DNA of 64,000 nucleotides from UBA1141 sp963665155 (GCA_963665155.2 CAXXFI010000002.1:1488001-1552000), one strand, 5' to 3'; counted from the stretch's first letter, positions 1 through 9,459 are shown. A program made the numbers and translations. The notes: a model not told the origin generated them from the sequence alone.

Positions 1-2082
1 CAAAAACCGGCCCACCGGATTGGCCGCAAGCCAGTTGGAGAAAGGAGCGAACCGGCTGCCCAAACGGCTAACGCGGTTTATGTGGGCAAACACCTTATTG
101 CCCAAGGGACGGCCGTTGGATTTGTAGTAATTGTCCAAGAACTCGTACTTCAGCTTGGCCATATCCACGCCCGAATCGCACTCGGCCTTGCACGCCTTGC
201 ATTCCAAGCACAAATCCATGGCGTCGAACAGCCTTTGGCTGGAAATGGTCCCCTCTGGCAGCTTCCCCGACAACGCGGCCCGTAGCAGATTGGCCCGGCC
301 TCTAGTCGAATGCTCTTCGTCCCTGGTGGCAATAAACGACGGACACATGGACCCATCGAGTTTGCGGCAGGCACCCATTCCGTTGCACATCTCCACCGCA
401 CCGGCGAAGTTGGTATCTATGGAGAAGTCCAACGTCGTGGACGGCGACGAGGTTTGGTAATCCCCACCGTAACGCAGGTTGTCGGTCATAGGCGGACAAT
501 CTATTATCTTCCCCGGGTTCATTATTCCCTGGGGGTCGAAGGTTCGTTTGACCTCCCGAAACACTTCGTAAATCTGGGAGCCGAACATCTTCTCAGTCCA
601 GACGCCTCGGACGATGCCGTCTCCATGCTCGCCGCTCATGGATCCACCGAACTCTTTCACCAGATCGCTAATCTCATCGGAGATTGACACCATGGTCGCA
701 ACGCCACCAGCGTCTTTCAGGCTTACCAATGGGCGAATGTGCAAACAACCAACGCTGGCGTGGCCGTAGTAAGCGGCCTGAGTTCCGTGATTGCGTACGA
801 TCTCGTCGAACCGGCGCACGAACTCTCCCAGGTTCTCCGGATCCACCGCCGGGTCTTCGACGAAGGGCAGGGGCTTAGCGTCGCCGTGAAGGCTCATCAA
901 CAACCCCAACCCGGCCTTGCGCACGGCCCACACCGCAGCCTGGGCCCCACGGTCCAGCAGGTTGACGCAGGCGTAACCCAACCTCCGCCGGGTCATGTCC
1001 TCTTTCAGAGCGTCCATTTTTCCGGTGAGTTCGGCTTCCGACTCCCCGTAAAACTCCACCGCCAGCAACGCCCCTGGGTCGCCCTCAATGAAGTTCATGC
1101 TTCGGGAATGGCCCAATGACTCTCTGGAGCGGTCCAACAGGATTTTATCCATTACCTCCACCGACGAGGGGTCGTACTTCAACACCTCCTTGGTGGCCTC
1201 AGCAGCTTCTACAATTCCCCGGAAATGCAGCACGGACAGAGCTGTCATAGTGGGGCGAGCCACCAGGTTGACTTTGGTCTCGGTCACCACACATAGGGTA
1301 CCCTCCGAGCCCACCACCATCCGGGCCATGTTGAACTTCTCATCAGTCAGGAATTCGTCCAGGTTGTAGCCGCTGACCCGCCGGTTGATATTGGGGTACC
1401 TGGCCTCAATTTCAGCTGCGTTTTCCCTGGCAATGCGGCGAATTCCCCGGTAAATATCCGCTTCCAAGCCAGTGCCGCTAAGCTTTTCTTCCAATTCGTG
1501 GGGCTGCAACGTCCGGAAGTGGGCTTGGGAGCCGTCGGCCAACACCGTAAAAACTTCTTGGATGTGGTCCAACGTCTTGCCGTAGATCACCGAGTGAGCG
1601 CCGCAGGTGTTGTTGCCGATACCGCCGCCGACGCAAGCCCTGTTGGAGGTCGTGGGGTCGGGAGCATACATCAAGCCCTGATCCGCCAGTTGCTTGTTAA
1701 GCTGGTCCAAGACTATGCCCGGCTCCACCCGCGCCCACTGCTCATCAGGGTTCACTTCCAGCACCTGATTCAAATACTTGCTGAAGTCGATGACGATGGC
1801 GTGGTTGACCGTCTGACCAGCCAGGCTGGTGCCTCCGGCCCTAGGCAACACAGGCACACCGCTGTCCTTGGCCACTTGCATCACCGCCACAACGTCCTCG
1901 GCGTTACGGGGTATGACCACACCCACGGGCTCCATCTGGTAAATGCTGGCGTCGGTGCTGTAAAGCATCCGGGAGAAGGTGTCGAAGCGCACCTCCCCCG
2001 AAACGCGGCTTTGCAGTACCCGGGCTAGTTCTTCCCGCTCTGCGCCGCGAATTCGATTGGCCGTAGGAGATGATGTGGCCAT
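1..2082 (-). CDS. FAD-linked oxidase with C-terminal Fe-S domain (GlcD/D-lactate dehydrogenase-like), 3' end outside window
   Basis: Reading from the ATG at 2082 gives at least 694 residues with no stop before the window edge. The N-terminal half is a PCMH-type FAD-binding domain, with PRAGGTSLAGQ and the glycine-rich CVGGGIGNNTCGAHS. The FAD-oxidase C domain follows (HIRPLVSLK, GEHGDGIVRG, NPGKIID). The last ~170 residues contain the cysteine cluster MDLCLECKACKAECDSGVD of a ferredoxin-like 4Fe-4S domain. In this family such proteins oxidise 2-hydroxy acids and pass electrons through Fe-S centres to a quinone or partner. The substrate cannot be told from sequence. The C-terminal cysteine-rich domain is cut by the window edge. 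The upstream gap to 2172 contains an AGCTGA-type repeat. Confidence 0.9.
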   Translation of the reverse strand, partial: MATSSPTANRIRGAEREELARVLQSRVSGEVRFDTFSRMLYSTDASIYQMEPVGVVIPRNAEDVVAVMQVAKDSGVPVLPRAGGTSLAGQTVNHAIVIDFSKYLNQVLEVNPDEQWARVEPGIVLDQLNKQLADQGLMYAPDPTTSNRACVGGGIGNNTCGAHSVIYGKTLDHIQEVFTVLADGSQAHFRTLQPHELEEKLSGTGLEADIYRGIRRIARENAAEIEARYPNINRRVSGYNLDEFLTDEKFNMARMVVGSEGTLCVVTETKVNLVARPTMTALSVLHFRGIVEAAEATKEVLKYDPSSVEVMDKILLDRSRESLGHSRSMNFIEGDPGALLAVEFYGESEAELTGKMDALKEDMTRRRLGYACVNLLDRGAQAAVWAVRKAGLGLLMSLHGDAKPLPFVEDPAVDPENLGEFVRRFDEIVRNHGTQAAYYGHASVGCLHIRPLVSLKDAGGVATMVSISDEISDLVKEFGGSMSGEHGDGIVRGVWTEKMFGSQIYEVFREVKRTFDPQGIMNPGKIIDCPPMTDNLRYGGDYQTSSPSTTLDFSIDTNFAGAVEMCNGMGACRKLDGSMCPSFIATRDEEHSTRGRANLLRAALSGKLPEGTISSQRLFDAMDLCLECKACKAECDSGVDMAKLKYEFLDNYYKSNGRPLGNKVFAHINRVSRLGSRFAPFSNWLAANPVGRFL

Positions 2083-2097
2083 GGTTTTTCTCCGTAA

Positions 2098-2152
2098 ATA
2101 GTCAGCTATCAGCTTTCGGCTATTAGCTATCAAAGAGCAGCGTTCAGCTTAT
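2098..2152. repeat. AGCTGATAGCTGA-type degenerate repeat, copy 1
   Basis: The spacer between two minus-strand genes is a run of near-identical 8-11 base words (GTCAGCTATCAGC, TTTCGGCTATTAGC, GTTCAGC). Related runs lie at about 3348-3383 (on the opposite strand) and, more weakly, at 24586-24622. Such words are dispersed in intergenic DNA and code for nothing visible. Confidence 0.55.
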
Positions 2153-2171
2153 CCTAAACGGCGGCGGCCGT

Positions 2172-3206
2172 TCAACCGGCCAGCTCCCAGCGCACCATCG
2201 GCATAACCTCGGTTGCGAAGGCTTGCAAAGTGCCATCTATACCGCCTTCGGGAGAAGGCGACGGGCGCACCAGTATTTGATTGACGCCTCGCCGCACAAT
2301 TCTGCACACACGCTCGGCCACTTCCTCGGGGGTTCGGGCAAGGGACATGGCGTCTATGATTTGGTCCGGCACCCGCTCGGCCATGTGGGCCAACGTGGCA
2401 TCGTCATGGGTGTAACCCATCTGCCTAAGCGAGGCTGCCAGGTCGGGTTCGACTCTCATGCCGGCTGCCGTCCCAAAGTTAAGGTGGCCCGGCAACGATC
2501 GGATAGTTGCTGTCCGGATGGCATTTCTGGCCCCTGGCCCATCGCTAGATACACAACAGTTGAGGCGGGCCACCAGGTCAACCTCCGCGAGGTCGCGCCC
2601 GGCCTTGTCCGTCCCCTTGGATATCAATCCCTTCGCATAATCTACCGAAGCTTCCTCCGCGCAGGCCGAAACGATGGTTGCGTCGGCCAACTCCCCGGCC
2701 AGTTGCAGTCCCCGGGGAGCATTGCTAGCCACATAGATGGGCACGTTAGCCCTGATGGGAGTGAAGTTGAGCGCGCCTTGGTTAAACTGCACTGTCCGTC
2801 CTTGGAAATCTACGGATTCACCGGTCATCAGCACGCGGACAAGGCTTACCATCTCCCTCATGGCCAGTGCCGGCCGGACCCGGTCGATCCCCAACTCGCC
2901 AAAACCCGATACGCCCGCGCCGATGCCCAAGACGGCTCTTCCCTCGGATATCTCATCCAAAGTGCAGATAGCCATAGCCGTGAGCGCCGGATGCCTGGAG
3001 TAAGGGTCGGTAACGCATACACCGATCTGGATTTTCTTCGTACTCAGGGCGCACAGTGTCAGGCTAGTGTCGACCTCTCGGAAGAACCGCTCGTCGGCAA
3101 GCCAGATATAGTCGTAGCCCCAGTCCTCCAGTCGGCGGGCCAGGGAGGCCAGTTCCTCCGCCGGCAAGTCGCCCATGAGGAGGACGCCCGTAGTGATTGG
3201 CTTCAC
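2172..3206 (-). CDS. LLM-class flavin/F420-dependent oxidoreductase
   Basis: This is a luciferase-like TIM-barrel protein of about 344 residues, related to coenzyme F420-dependent methylene-tetrahydromethanopterin reductase. Visible signatures are the N-terminal YDYIWLADERFF strand, the central DEISEGRAVLGIGAGVS motif and the late PIYVASNAPRGLQLAGELAD nucleotide-binding stretch. Members use FMNH2 or F420 to oxidise or reduce small organic substrates. Flavin or F420 use cannot be decided here. The GTG at 3206 is preferred because GAGGT lies just upstream and homology begins there. The frame is open to an ATG at 3251. It runs in the same direction as the FAD-linked oxidase, about 90 bases away, and could share its transcript. 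Confidence 0.85.
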   Translation of the reverse strand: MKPITTGVLLMGDLPAEELASLARRLEDWGYDYIWLADERFFREVDTSLTLCALSTKKIQIGVCVTDPYSRHPALTAMAICTLDEISEGRAVLGIGAGVSGFGELGIDRVRPALAMREMVSLVRVLMTGESVDFQGRTVQFNQGALNFTPIRANVPIYVASNAPRGLQLAGELADATIVSACAEEASVDYAKGLISKGTDKAGRDLAEVDLVARLNCCVSSDGPGARNAIRTATIRSLPGHLNFGTAAGMRVEPDLAASLRQMGYTHDDATLAHMAERVPDQIIDAMSLARTPEEVAERVCRIVRRGVNQILVRPSPSPEGGIDGTLQAFATEVMPMVRWELAG

Positions 3207-3347
3207 GGCACAACCTCGAATTCGCACGATTTGTCTTGCTGCCCTAAGCACTCCTAGATTACTCTACCACAGCAGGACGACCCTATTTGTGGCGGGCCTC
3301 CAGCCGGTGTTAAACTTGCTCCACTGGTCTGAAGGTCACTGGCTGAA

Positions 3348-3383
3348 AGATGATCGCTGACAGCTGAACGCTGATAGCTGACG
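3348..3383. repeat. AGCTGATAGCTGA-type degenerate repeat, copy 2
   Basis: Words GATCGCTGACAGCTGAACG and CTGATAGCTGACGG lie immediately before the ribosome-binding site of the aminotransferase. They are an inverted-orientation relative of the repeat at 2098-2152, so the two copies bracket the LLM oxidoreductase gene. Confidence 0.5.
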
Positions 3384-3392
3384 GAGAAAAAG

Positions 3393-4772
3393 ATGACGAC
3401 CCACACACAGGCAGAGGTTAATAAATTACAAGAATCCGCATTGGAGCACCTGTGGGTGTACCTGCGGGAACCCAGCGATATGGCCGAGAAGGGCGAGCCT
3501 CAGATATTCGTCTCGGGCAAAGGCTGCAAGGTGACCGACGCGCTGGGTAACACCTACATCGACGGCATGTCCGGGCTGTGGTTGAAGAACGTCGGATACG
3601 GTCGCACCGAAATTGCCGACGCCGCCTACGCACAAATGCTGCAGTTGACCTACATGCCCATGGGCACCACCAGCGAGCCAACGATAAAATTAGCCGAAAA
3701 GATTGCGAGCATCACCCCCGGCGACCTCTCGCGGTGTTTCTTCACCAGCGGCGGTTCGGAGGCGGTGGAAACCGCCATGAAGCTCTCTAGGGCTTATTTC
3801 AAGAGGGTCGGCGAACCGTCAAGGGTGAAATTCATCAGCCGCAAGGGTTCCTACCACGGTGCGACTTTCGGAACCCTGGCTCTGGGCGGCTCGCCCTATT
3901 TCCCCAAAGAAGATTATGAGCCGCTCCTCTCCGGTGTCTTCCACGGCCCCCAACCCTTGCCCTATCACTGTGAGTACGGCGGAACCACCCCCGAAGAGTG
4001 CGCCGAGCGGTGCGTGAAGGCCATCGAGGACATAATCATTTTCCAGGGGCCCAGCACCGTAGCCGCAGTAGTAGCCGAGCCCGTGTCCAGTCCAATGGGA
4101 GCGGCTGTACCCGGCCCCAACTACTGGCCACTACTACGGGAAGTTTGCGACAAGTACGGTTGCCTGCTCATAGCCGATGAAGTGATCACCGGGTTTGGCC
4201 GCACCGGCAAAATGTTCGCTTGCGAGCACTGGGGCGTAACCCCCGACATTATGACTGTGGCCAAAGGCATCACCAGCGGCTACATCCCCATGGGCGGAGC
4301 AATCACCCGCAAAACCATCTCCGACGCATTCGTGGGCAGTTCCAAAGCCGCCTTCCGCCACGTTATAACCTTCGGAGGCCATCCTGTAGCCTCGGCAGCA
4401 GCCCTGAAGAACATCGAAATAATGGAAGACGAGGGCTTGGCGGACAACGCCGCTCACATGGGCGACTATCTCTTGACCGGCCTGGAAGAACTGAAGGAGA
4501 AGCACCAAATCATCGGCGACGTTCGAGGTCTGGGCTTGTTATGCGGCGTGGAATTGGTGAAAGATCGCGAGACCAAAGAGCATTTCCCCGCCGAAGCAGA
4601 CCTAGCGGCCCGCTTGACCCAAGGCTTCGGGGAAAACGGAATATTGCTGCGGGGCGGGGATGCGATGAACGTCGCTCCACCCCTGTGCGTGACGCGCGGA
4701 GAGGTCGAGGAAATACTATCGGTGCTGGACCGGGTCATCGGCCAAACGGCCCATGAGTTGGGCGCAGAATAG
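3393..4772 (+). CDS. class III (omega-type) PLP-dependent aminotransferase
   Basis: The product is 459 residues, a normal length for fold-type I omega-transaminases. The PLP-binding GGSEAVETAMKLSR segment is near residue 124. The LIADEVITGFGRTG motif carries the Asp that contacts the pyridine nitrogen, and the internal-aldimine Lys sits in VAKGITSGYIPMGG. The family transfers amino groups from amines or omega-amino acids to pyruvate or 2-oxoglutarate; the substrate here is unknown. GGAGAAAAAG precedes the ATG. Its 3' end overlaps the convergent BtpA-like gene by 38 bases. Confidence 0.9.
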   Translation: MTTHTQAEVNKLQESALEHLWVYLREPSDMAEKGEPQIFVSGKGCKVTDALGNTYIDGMSGLWLKNVGYGRTEIADAAYAQMLQLTYMPMGTTSEPTIKLAEKIASITPGDLSRCFFTSGGSEAVETAMKLSRAYFKRVGEPSRVKFISRKGSYHGATFGTLALGGSPYFPKEDYEPLLSGVFHGPQPLPYHCEYGGTTPEECAERCVKAIEDIIIFQGPSTVAAVVAEPVSSPMGAAVPGPNYWPLLREVCDKYGCLLIADEVITGFGRTGKMFACEHWGVTPDIMTVAKGITSGYIPMGGAITRKTISDAFVGSSKAAFRHVITFGGHPVASAAALKNIEIMEDEGLADNAAHMGDYLLTGLEELKEKHQIIGDVRGLGLLCGVELVKDRETKEHFPAEADLAARLTQGFGENGILLRGGDAMNVAPPLCVTRGEVEEILSVLDRVIGQTAHELGAE

Positions 4773-5557
4773 GCCAGGGGGACTGCCCCAAAACCGCCGC
4801 CAGGCGCTTCACCTTGTCCGGATCGACGGGGTTGCTTACAATGCCATCCTGTTTAAGGCTAGTGCCAACAATCGCACCGTCGGCCCGAGCCAGCACCTCA
4901 GCGGCGTTTGATTCATTTATACCGCTGCCGACCAAGATAAAGGCATCGGGGGCAGCCCGCCTATCCGTACCTCTGGTTGCTGCGCCTGTCGCTGGCCCGC
5001 TGATTATCAGCCCGTCGGCGAGTCCGCAGCTCAGTGTTTCCCGCACCATGTGGCTCAGGTCAGGAGTCCCTAGGGGGGGCGTGCTTCACCATTACATCGG
5101 CCAGTATCTTCACATCGACGCCTAGGTTCTGGCGCTGGCGCAAGGTGCGATAGGCCTCCCCTTCCACCAAACCTTCATCGGCGGCCACGACACCGTAGTG
5201 GACATTGACCCGTATGAACGCCGCCCCGGTCACTGCAGCTATCGCCATAGCCGAAACTGCGTCGTTTCGCAGCATGTTGATTCCCACAGGTAGATTGGTG
5301 ATTTGCCTCACTTTTTCCACGGCCAGCGTCATTGCCGAAACCGTCTCGGGCTCCACCCGGCCAATGCGAAAAGGCGCATCTCCGAAATTCTCTACGATGA
5401 TTCCGTGGGCTCCACCGGCTTCCAGGGTCCTAGCTTCATCTTGAGCGCGGGACAAAACAGCGCCCATGTCTCCGCCCCATCTTGGAGACCCCGGCAACGG
5501 CGCCAAATGCACGACGCCTATAAAATTTTTGGTTGCGCTGAATAAATCCCGTGGCAC
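4735..5557 (-). pseudogene. BtpA/SgcQ family protein, single-base frameshift
   Basis: Two adjacent frames together make one BtpA/SgcQ-type TIM-barrel protein. The N-terminal 165 residues contain GVVHLAPLPGSPRW and IRVNVHYG and end VKHAPPRDS-stop. The C-terminal 104 residues contain ADGLIISGPATG and LVGSGI. Removing one C from the seven-C run (minus strand) near 5075 joins them through KHAPLGTPDLSHMVRET and gives a 273-residue protein of normal family length. BtpA affects photosystem I stability in cyanobacteria; in non-phototrophs its role is unknown. The break is either a homopolymer error in the assembly or a recent inactivation. Confidence 0.85.
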
Positions 5558-5572
5558 GGTTTGTCCCCTTTG

Positions 5573-5920
5573 TCAGTAGCCTAACTCAAGAGTCAACTTG
5601 GCCTCGACTGCGGTCATGTCCTGTGGTGACATGCTCCCAAGTTTTCTAACTATGTCCCACTGTTTGATGGTGCGGATAATTCCGGTAGCCACCGAAGGGA
5701 ACCGCAGCCCCGCTGTGCTCCATTCGGCAATAAGATAGTCACCTACAAGCAGGCGGTCCGTGTTGCTAGTTATTGCCGCAACTATCGCTTCTTGGCGACC
5801 TCGGTGATATGTGTCCGAAGTGAGCAGAAGCGCAGGGCGCCTCCGGGTTCCGGTCCCTACTGTGAAAACGAAGTCGACCAAAATAATATCGCCACGCCTA
5901 TATAAGGTCGTACTCTGCAT
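5573..5920 (-). CDS. MazF/PemK-type endoribonuclease toxin
   Basis: From the ATG at 5920 the product is 115 residues. It has the PemK-like SH3 fold signature: YRRGDIILVDF at the N terminus, RRRPALLLTSD after the first loop, then ITSN and the late FPSVATGIIRTI strand. MazF enzymes cut single-stranded mRNA at short sites. GAGAAAG just upstream and a 23-base overlap with the antitoxin gene support this start over the earlier in-frame ATG at 5968. The overlap implies translational coupling within a two-gene operon. Confidence 0.85.
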   Translation of the reverse strand: MQSTTLYRRGDIILVDFVFTVGTGTRRRPALLLTSDTYHRGRQEAIVAAITSNTDRLLVGDYLIAEWSTAGLRFPSVATGIIRTIKQWDIVRKLGSMSPQDMTAVEAKLTLELGY

Positions 5921-6389
5921 CTTTCTCGTTGTCCCAAAGCTCGGCCAACACTGGGTCTGAGGCCGCATTCATGGCATACACACCTCGACCGCGCTCTTCC
6001 GACATTACTCCCTGCAAATCCCCTTTCCAAAATCGCCGGTGGCCTCCTTTGCCGACACGGTAGCAAGCAAGCTCTCCTTGTTCGATGAGTTGATAAATTG
6101 TCCGCCGGGATACTCGCAGATAGTTCGCCGCTTCATCAATCGTGTACCATTCTTGATGCAATGGGGACAGAACTTTGCAGTAATGTGTCGCAGCCCCGAG
6201 CCATTTTTTTTCGATGCGGCCCAGTTCGACTAACTTGGGCAGGCCATAATTCAATAATTTGGTCTCTAATCCTGTTGCATTTTGAATTTCGCGTTCCGTC
6301 CACGCCTTGTCACTGGGCAGGCATTGCATGATTAGTTGCAGGTCATTACCATAGTGGCCTGCCTCAAAATCTTCTCGTCCAACTTCCAT
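5898..6389 (-). CDS. excisionase-type HTH antitoxin partner of MazF-like toxin
   Basis: The product is 163 residues. Residues about 1-75 resemble a winged-helix segment (WTEREIQNATGLETKLLNYG). Residues about 80-130 are an excisionase/MerR-type HTH_17 domain (WYTIDEAANYLRVSRRTIYQ, then GHRRFWKGDLQG). The final ~20 residues, DPVLAELWDNEKDAEYDLI, match the acidic C-terminal tail that antitoxins use to bind MazF-like toxins. The usual AbrB or RHH MazE DNA-binding domain is absent. AGGAAGG precedes the ATG, and a palindrome lies 17 bases upstream of the start codon, consistent with autoregulation. The function is inferred from position and tail. Confidence 0.75.
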   Translation of the reverse strand: MEVGREDFEAGHYGNDLQLIMQCLPSDKAWTEREIQNATGLETKLLNYGLPKLVELGRIEKKWLGAATHYCKVLSPLHQEWYTIDEAANYLRVSRRTIYQLIEQGELACYRVGKGGHRRFWKGDLQGVMSEERGRGVYAMNAASDPVLAELWDNEKDAEYDLI

Positions 6390-6405
6390 GCTAGCCTTCC
6401 TTGCC

Positions 6406-6423
6406 TATAATATGCGTATTATA
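6406..6423. promoter_or_regulatory. palindromic operator/promoter of the toxin-antitoxin operon
   Basis: TATAATA-TGCG-TATTATA has perfect 7-base arms and a 4-base centre, and lies 17 bases upstream of the antitoxin start. Each arm also contains a good -10 hexamer, so a protein bound here would block the promoter. A second related word, ATGCGCATAAT, follows at 6430-6440. An operator read by the HTH antitoxin is the simplest explanation. Binding is inferred. Confidence 0.55.
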
Positions 6424-6540
6424 GCGCACATGCGCATAATTCTGCATCAAGATGATTCTAGATAGATCTGATGTTAGCACACGCACAAACATCCCTGGCG
6501 GTGCTAAAATGATTATCGAATCTAGAACAGCGGACGGGAA

Positions 6541-9459
6541 GTGATGCCCCAGGATTTTATTTTCGTAAAAGGCGCCAGAGAGCACAACCTCAAGAACGTT
6601 GATGTAACTATTCCCCGGGACAAACTGGTGGTCATCACCGGCGTTTCCGGGTCGGGCAAGAGTTCGCTGGCCTTCGACACAATCTACGCGGAAGGGCAGC
6701 GCCGGTACGTGGAATCCCTTTCCGCTTACGCCCGCCAGTTTTTGGGGCGCATGGACAAGCCCGACGTGGACTACATTGAAGGCCTGTCCCCGGCAATATC
6801 CATCGACCAGAAAGGCGTTTCCCATAACCCACGCTCCACTGTGGGGACCGTCACCGAAATTTACGACTATCTTCGGCTACTGTTTGCCCGTGTAGGCCTA
6901 CCCCACTGTCCCAAGTGCGGTCGGCCCGTAGAAAGGCAGACCGTCCAGCAAATTGTCGACGCGGTAACCTCCCTGCCCGAAGGCAGCCGCATCATGCTGC
7001 TGGCCCCCAAAATCCGCCGCAAGAAAGGCGAGCACAAGGATGTTTTTGAAGCTGCCCGGAAGTCCGGTTTCGTGCGTGTCCGTGTGAATGGCGCCATCCA
7101 CATGTTGGACGAACTGGGTGATCTGAACCTGGACAAGAAGAAATGGCACTACATCGAGATAGTCGTTGACCGCTTGATAATCCGGGAAGAAACAGAATTG
7201 AGCCGAGTTGCCGAGTCGGTTGAGGCAGCCTTGAGAGAAGGCGACGGGGTCATGCAAGTAGACCGTGAAGGGGAAGATGAGCTAGTTTTCTCCGAGCAAT
7301 TTTCTTGCTCCAAATGCGGCACCAGCATGCCTGAAATTGAGCCCCGCACGTTCAGCTTCAACAGCCCCCACGGGGCCTGCACCGAATGCACCGGCCTGGG
7401 ATACAAGTTGGAAGTCGACCCAAATCTAGTAATCTTCAACAAAAAACTGTCCCTTTCCGAAGGCGCGATAACTCCTTGGACCAGGGGCGGCACCTCCAGC
7501 GGCTGGTACGTGAGCCTCTTGGAAGCGGTGGCCCGCAGCCATGGCTTCTCGGCCAAAGTACCGGTGAACGAACTCGACGAAGAACACTTGGACATAGTCC
7601 TTTACGGCAACAAATCCAAGAAAGTCACCATCCAACACAAGACCCATGGTGGCCGAGAGTATAGCTGGGAGACCACCTTCGAGGGAGTGATACCCAACCT
7701 GCAGAGGCGCTACCGGGAAACCGAGTCGGACCATACCCGCCAGGAAATAGAACGCTACATGGCAGCACGCCCATGCAAGAACTGCGGCGGAAAACGGTTG
7801 CGGCCCGAAGCCTTGGCCGTGACCGTTTGCGGCTTGGGGATCATGGACGTTTCCGGTAAAAACATTGGTGAAGCCTTGGAATGGGTACGGGAGATTGACG
7901 CCGACGCTCCCGGGGAACACCCTGGCGAAACCCTCTCAGAGAGGGCCAAGACCATCGGCAATCAAATTCTCAAAGAGATTGACGGCCGACTTCGCTTCTT
8001 GGACGGCATCGGCCTGGATTACGTCACCATGGACCGGACAGCCCGCACCCTCTCCGGCGGTGAAGCCCAGAGGGTGCGTTTGGCCACCCAGATCGGTTCG
8101 GGCCTGACCGGCGTGCTCTACGTTTGCGACGAACCCACCGTTGGTCTCCACCCCCACGACGATTCCCGGCTGATCAACACGTTGATCCGCCTACGGGAGA
8201 TGGGCAACACGGTGGTGGTGGTCGAGCATGACGAGGCCATGATGCGCGCGGCCGACTTTATTACCGACATGGGGCCAGGGGCTGGCGAGCACGGCGGACA
8301 AGTCGTCGCCACTGGCACTATCGAAGAAATCATGGATAATCCGGGGTCTTTGACCGGCCAATACCTCAGCGGCCGAAAAATTGTGCCCATGCGAGAAACA
8401 AGGCGGCCCGGTAACGGCAAATTCCTGAAAATCACCGGAGCACGGGAAAACAATTTACAGAACATCGACGTAGAAATCCCATTGGGCGAGCTCATTTGCG
8501 TTACCGGTGTGTCGGGATCGGGCAAGAGCAGTCTCACCTACGAGATTCTATTCAAGAAACTGGCCCAACTTCTCTACCGCGGCCGGGAGCTGCCCGGCGA
8601 CCATGACGACCTGTTGGGCGTGGAAAATGTGGACAAAGTGGTCAATATCGATCAATCGCCAATAGGCCGCACGCCCCGTAGCAACCCGGCAACCTATACG
8701 GGCGCTTTCACTCCCATCCGCGAATTGTTCGCCAGCCTGCCCGAAGCGCGGGTCAGAGGCTATGCGGCGGGGCGGTTCTCGTTCAACGTGAAGGGCGGAC
8801 GCTGCGAAGCCTGCCAAGGCGAAGGCTATAACCAGATTGAGATGCAGTTCTTGCCCGACGTAACGGTACCCTGTGAGATTTGCCAGGGGCGCCGCTACAA
8901 CCGGGAAGCCCTTGAAGTTTTGCTGCGCGGCCAAAGCATCGCGGACGTGCTAAACATGACGGTGGACCATGCGCTGGAGTTCTTCGAGAACTTCCCTCGG
9001 ATCAAACCCAAGCTGGAAACCCTAAGGGACGTGGGTCTAGGCTACATCCGGTTGGGCCAACCAGCCACCACCCTATCCGGCGGCGAAGCCCAGCGGGTTA
9101 AATTGTCCACCGAGCTCTCCAAACGGGCCACCGGCAAGACAATATATTTGTTGGACGAACCGACCACTGGACTGTCCTTTGAAGATTGCGCTGCCCTGCT
9201 CAGGGTTCTGCACCGATTGGTCGATAGCGGCAACACAGTTCTGCTAATAGAGCATAATTTGGACATCATCAAAAACGCCGACTGGATCATAGATTTGGGC
9301 CCTGGAGCTGGAAAGAATGGGGGGCATGTAATAGCCATCGGAACGCCCGAAGACCTGGCGGAGAACCCTAATTCCCACACTGGCCACTACCTGAAAGCAT
9401 CCCTGGAAAAGTCGCGCCCCAAAGAAGCTGTCCTAGACCCGATGCCAGTAGGGGATTAG
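6541..9459 (+). CDS. uvrA: excinuclease ABC subunit A
   Basis: The product is 972 residues with the full UvrA layout. A first P-loop GVSGSGKSS is near residue 34. A zinc module (HCPKCG and CSKCG) and the first ABC signature LSGGEAQRVRLATQIG follow. The second P-loop GVSGSGKSS comes next, then the second zinc finger (CEACQGEGY, CEICQGRRY) and the second signature LSGGEAQRVKLSTELS. UvrA dimers scan DNA for bulky lesions and load UvrB. No uvrB or uvrC is nearby. The start is GTG 6541 or the adjacent ATG 6544. It diverges from the toxin-antitoxin operon across about 150 bases. No clear LexA-type box was recognised. Confidence 0.97.
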   Translation: MMPQDFIFVKGAREHNLKNVDVTIPRDKLVVITGVSGSGKSSLAFDTIYAEGQRRYVESLSAYARQFLGRMDKPDVDYIEGLSPAISIDQKGVSHNPRSTVGTVTEIYDYLRLLFARVGLPHCPKCGRPVERQTVQQIVDAVTSLPEGSRIMLLAPKIRRKKGEHKDVFEAARKSGFVRVRVNGAIHMLDELGDLNLDKKKWHYIEIVVDRLIIREETELSRVAESVEAALREGDGVMQVDREGEDELVFSEQFSCSKCGTSMPEIEPRTFSFNSPHGACTECTGLGYKLEVDPNLVIFNKKLSLSEGAITPWTRGGTSSGWYVSLLEAVARSHGFSAKVPVNELDEEHLDIVLYGNKSKKVTIQHKTHGGREYSWETTFEGVIPNLQRRYRETESDHTRQEIERYMAARPCKNCGGKRLRPEALAVTVCGLGIMDVSGKNIGEALEWVREIDADAPGEHPGETLSERAKTIGNQILKEIDGRLRFLDGIGLDYVTMDRTARTLSGGEAQRVRLATQIGSGLTGVLYVCDEPTVGLHPHDDSRLINTLIRLREMGNTVVVVEHDEAMMRAADFITDMGPGAGEHGGQVVATGTIEEIMDNPGSLTGQYLSGRKIVPMRETRRPGNGKFLKITGARENNLQNIDVEIPLGELICVTGVSGSGKSSLTYEILFKKLAQLLYRGRELPGDHDDLLGVENVDKVVNIDQSPIGRTPRSNPATYTGAFTPIRELFASLPEARVRGYAAGRFSFNVKGGRCEACQGEGYNQIEMQFLPDVTVPCEICQGRRYNREALEVLLRGQSIADVLNMTVDHALEFFENFPRIKPKLETLRDVGLGYIRLGQPATTLSGGEAQRVKLSTELSKRATGKTIYLLDEPTTGLSFEDCAALLRVLHRLVDSGNTVLLIEHNLDIIKNADWIIDLGPGAGKNGGHVIAIGTPEDLAENPNSHTGHYLKASLEKSRPKEAVLDPMPVGD

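Noticed and set aside
2223..3257. Long plus-strand open frame (344 codons)
   Set aside because: It is antisense to the LLM oxidoreductase and its translation has no domain pattern.
5060..5068. TGA at the end of the first BtpA frame as a possible selenocysteine codon
   Set aside because: The homologous continuation is in a different frame, not after the TGA in the same frame; one base in a C run explains it.
6470..6540. LexA/SOS box before uvrA
   Set aside because: No palindromic word matching a known LexA consensus could be found in the short promoter region.
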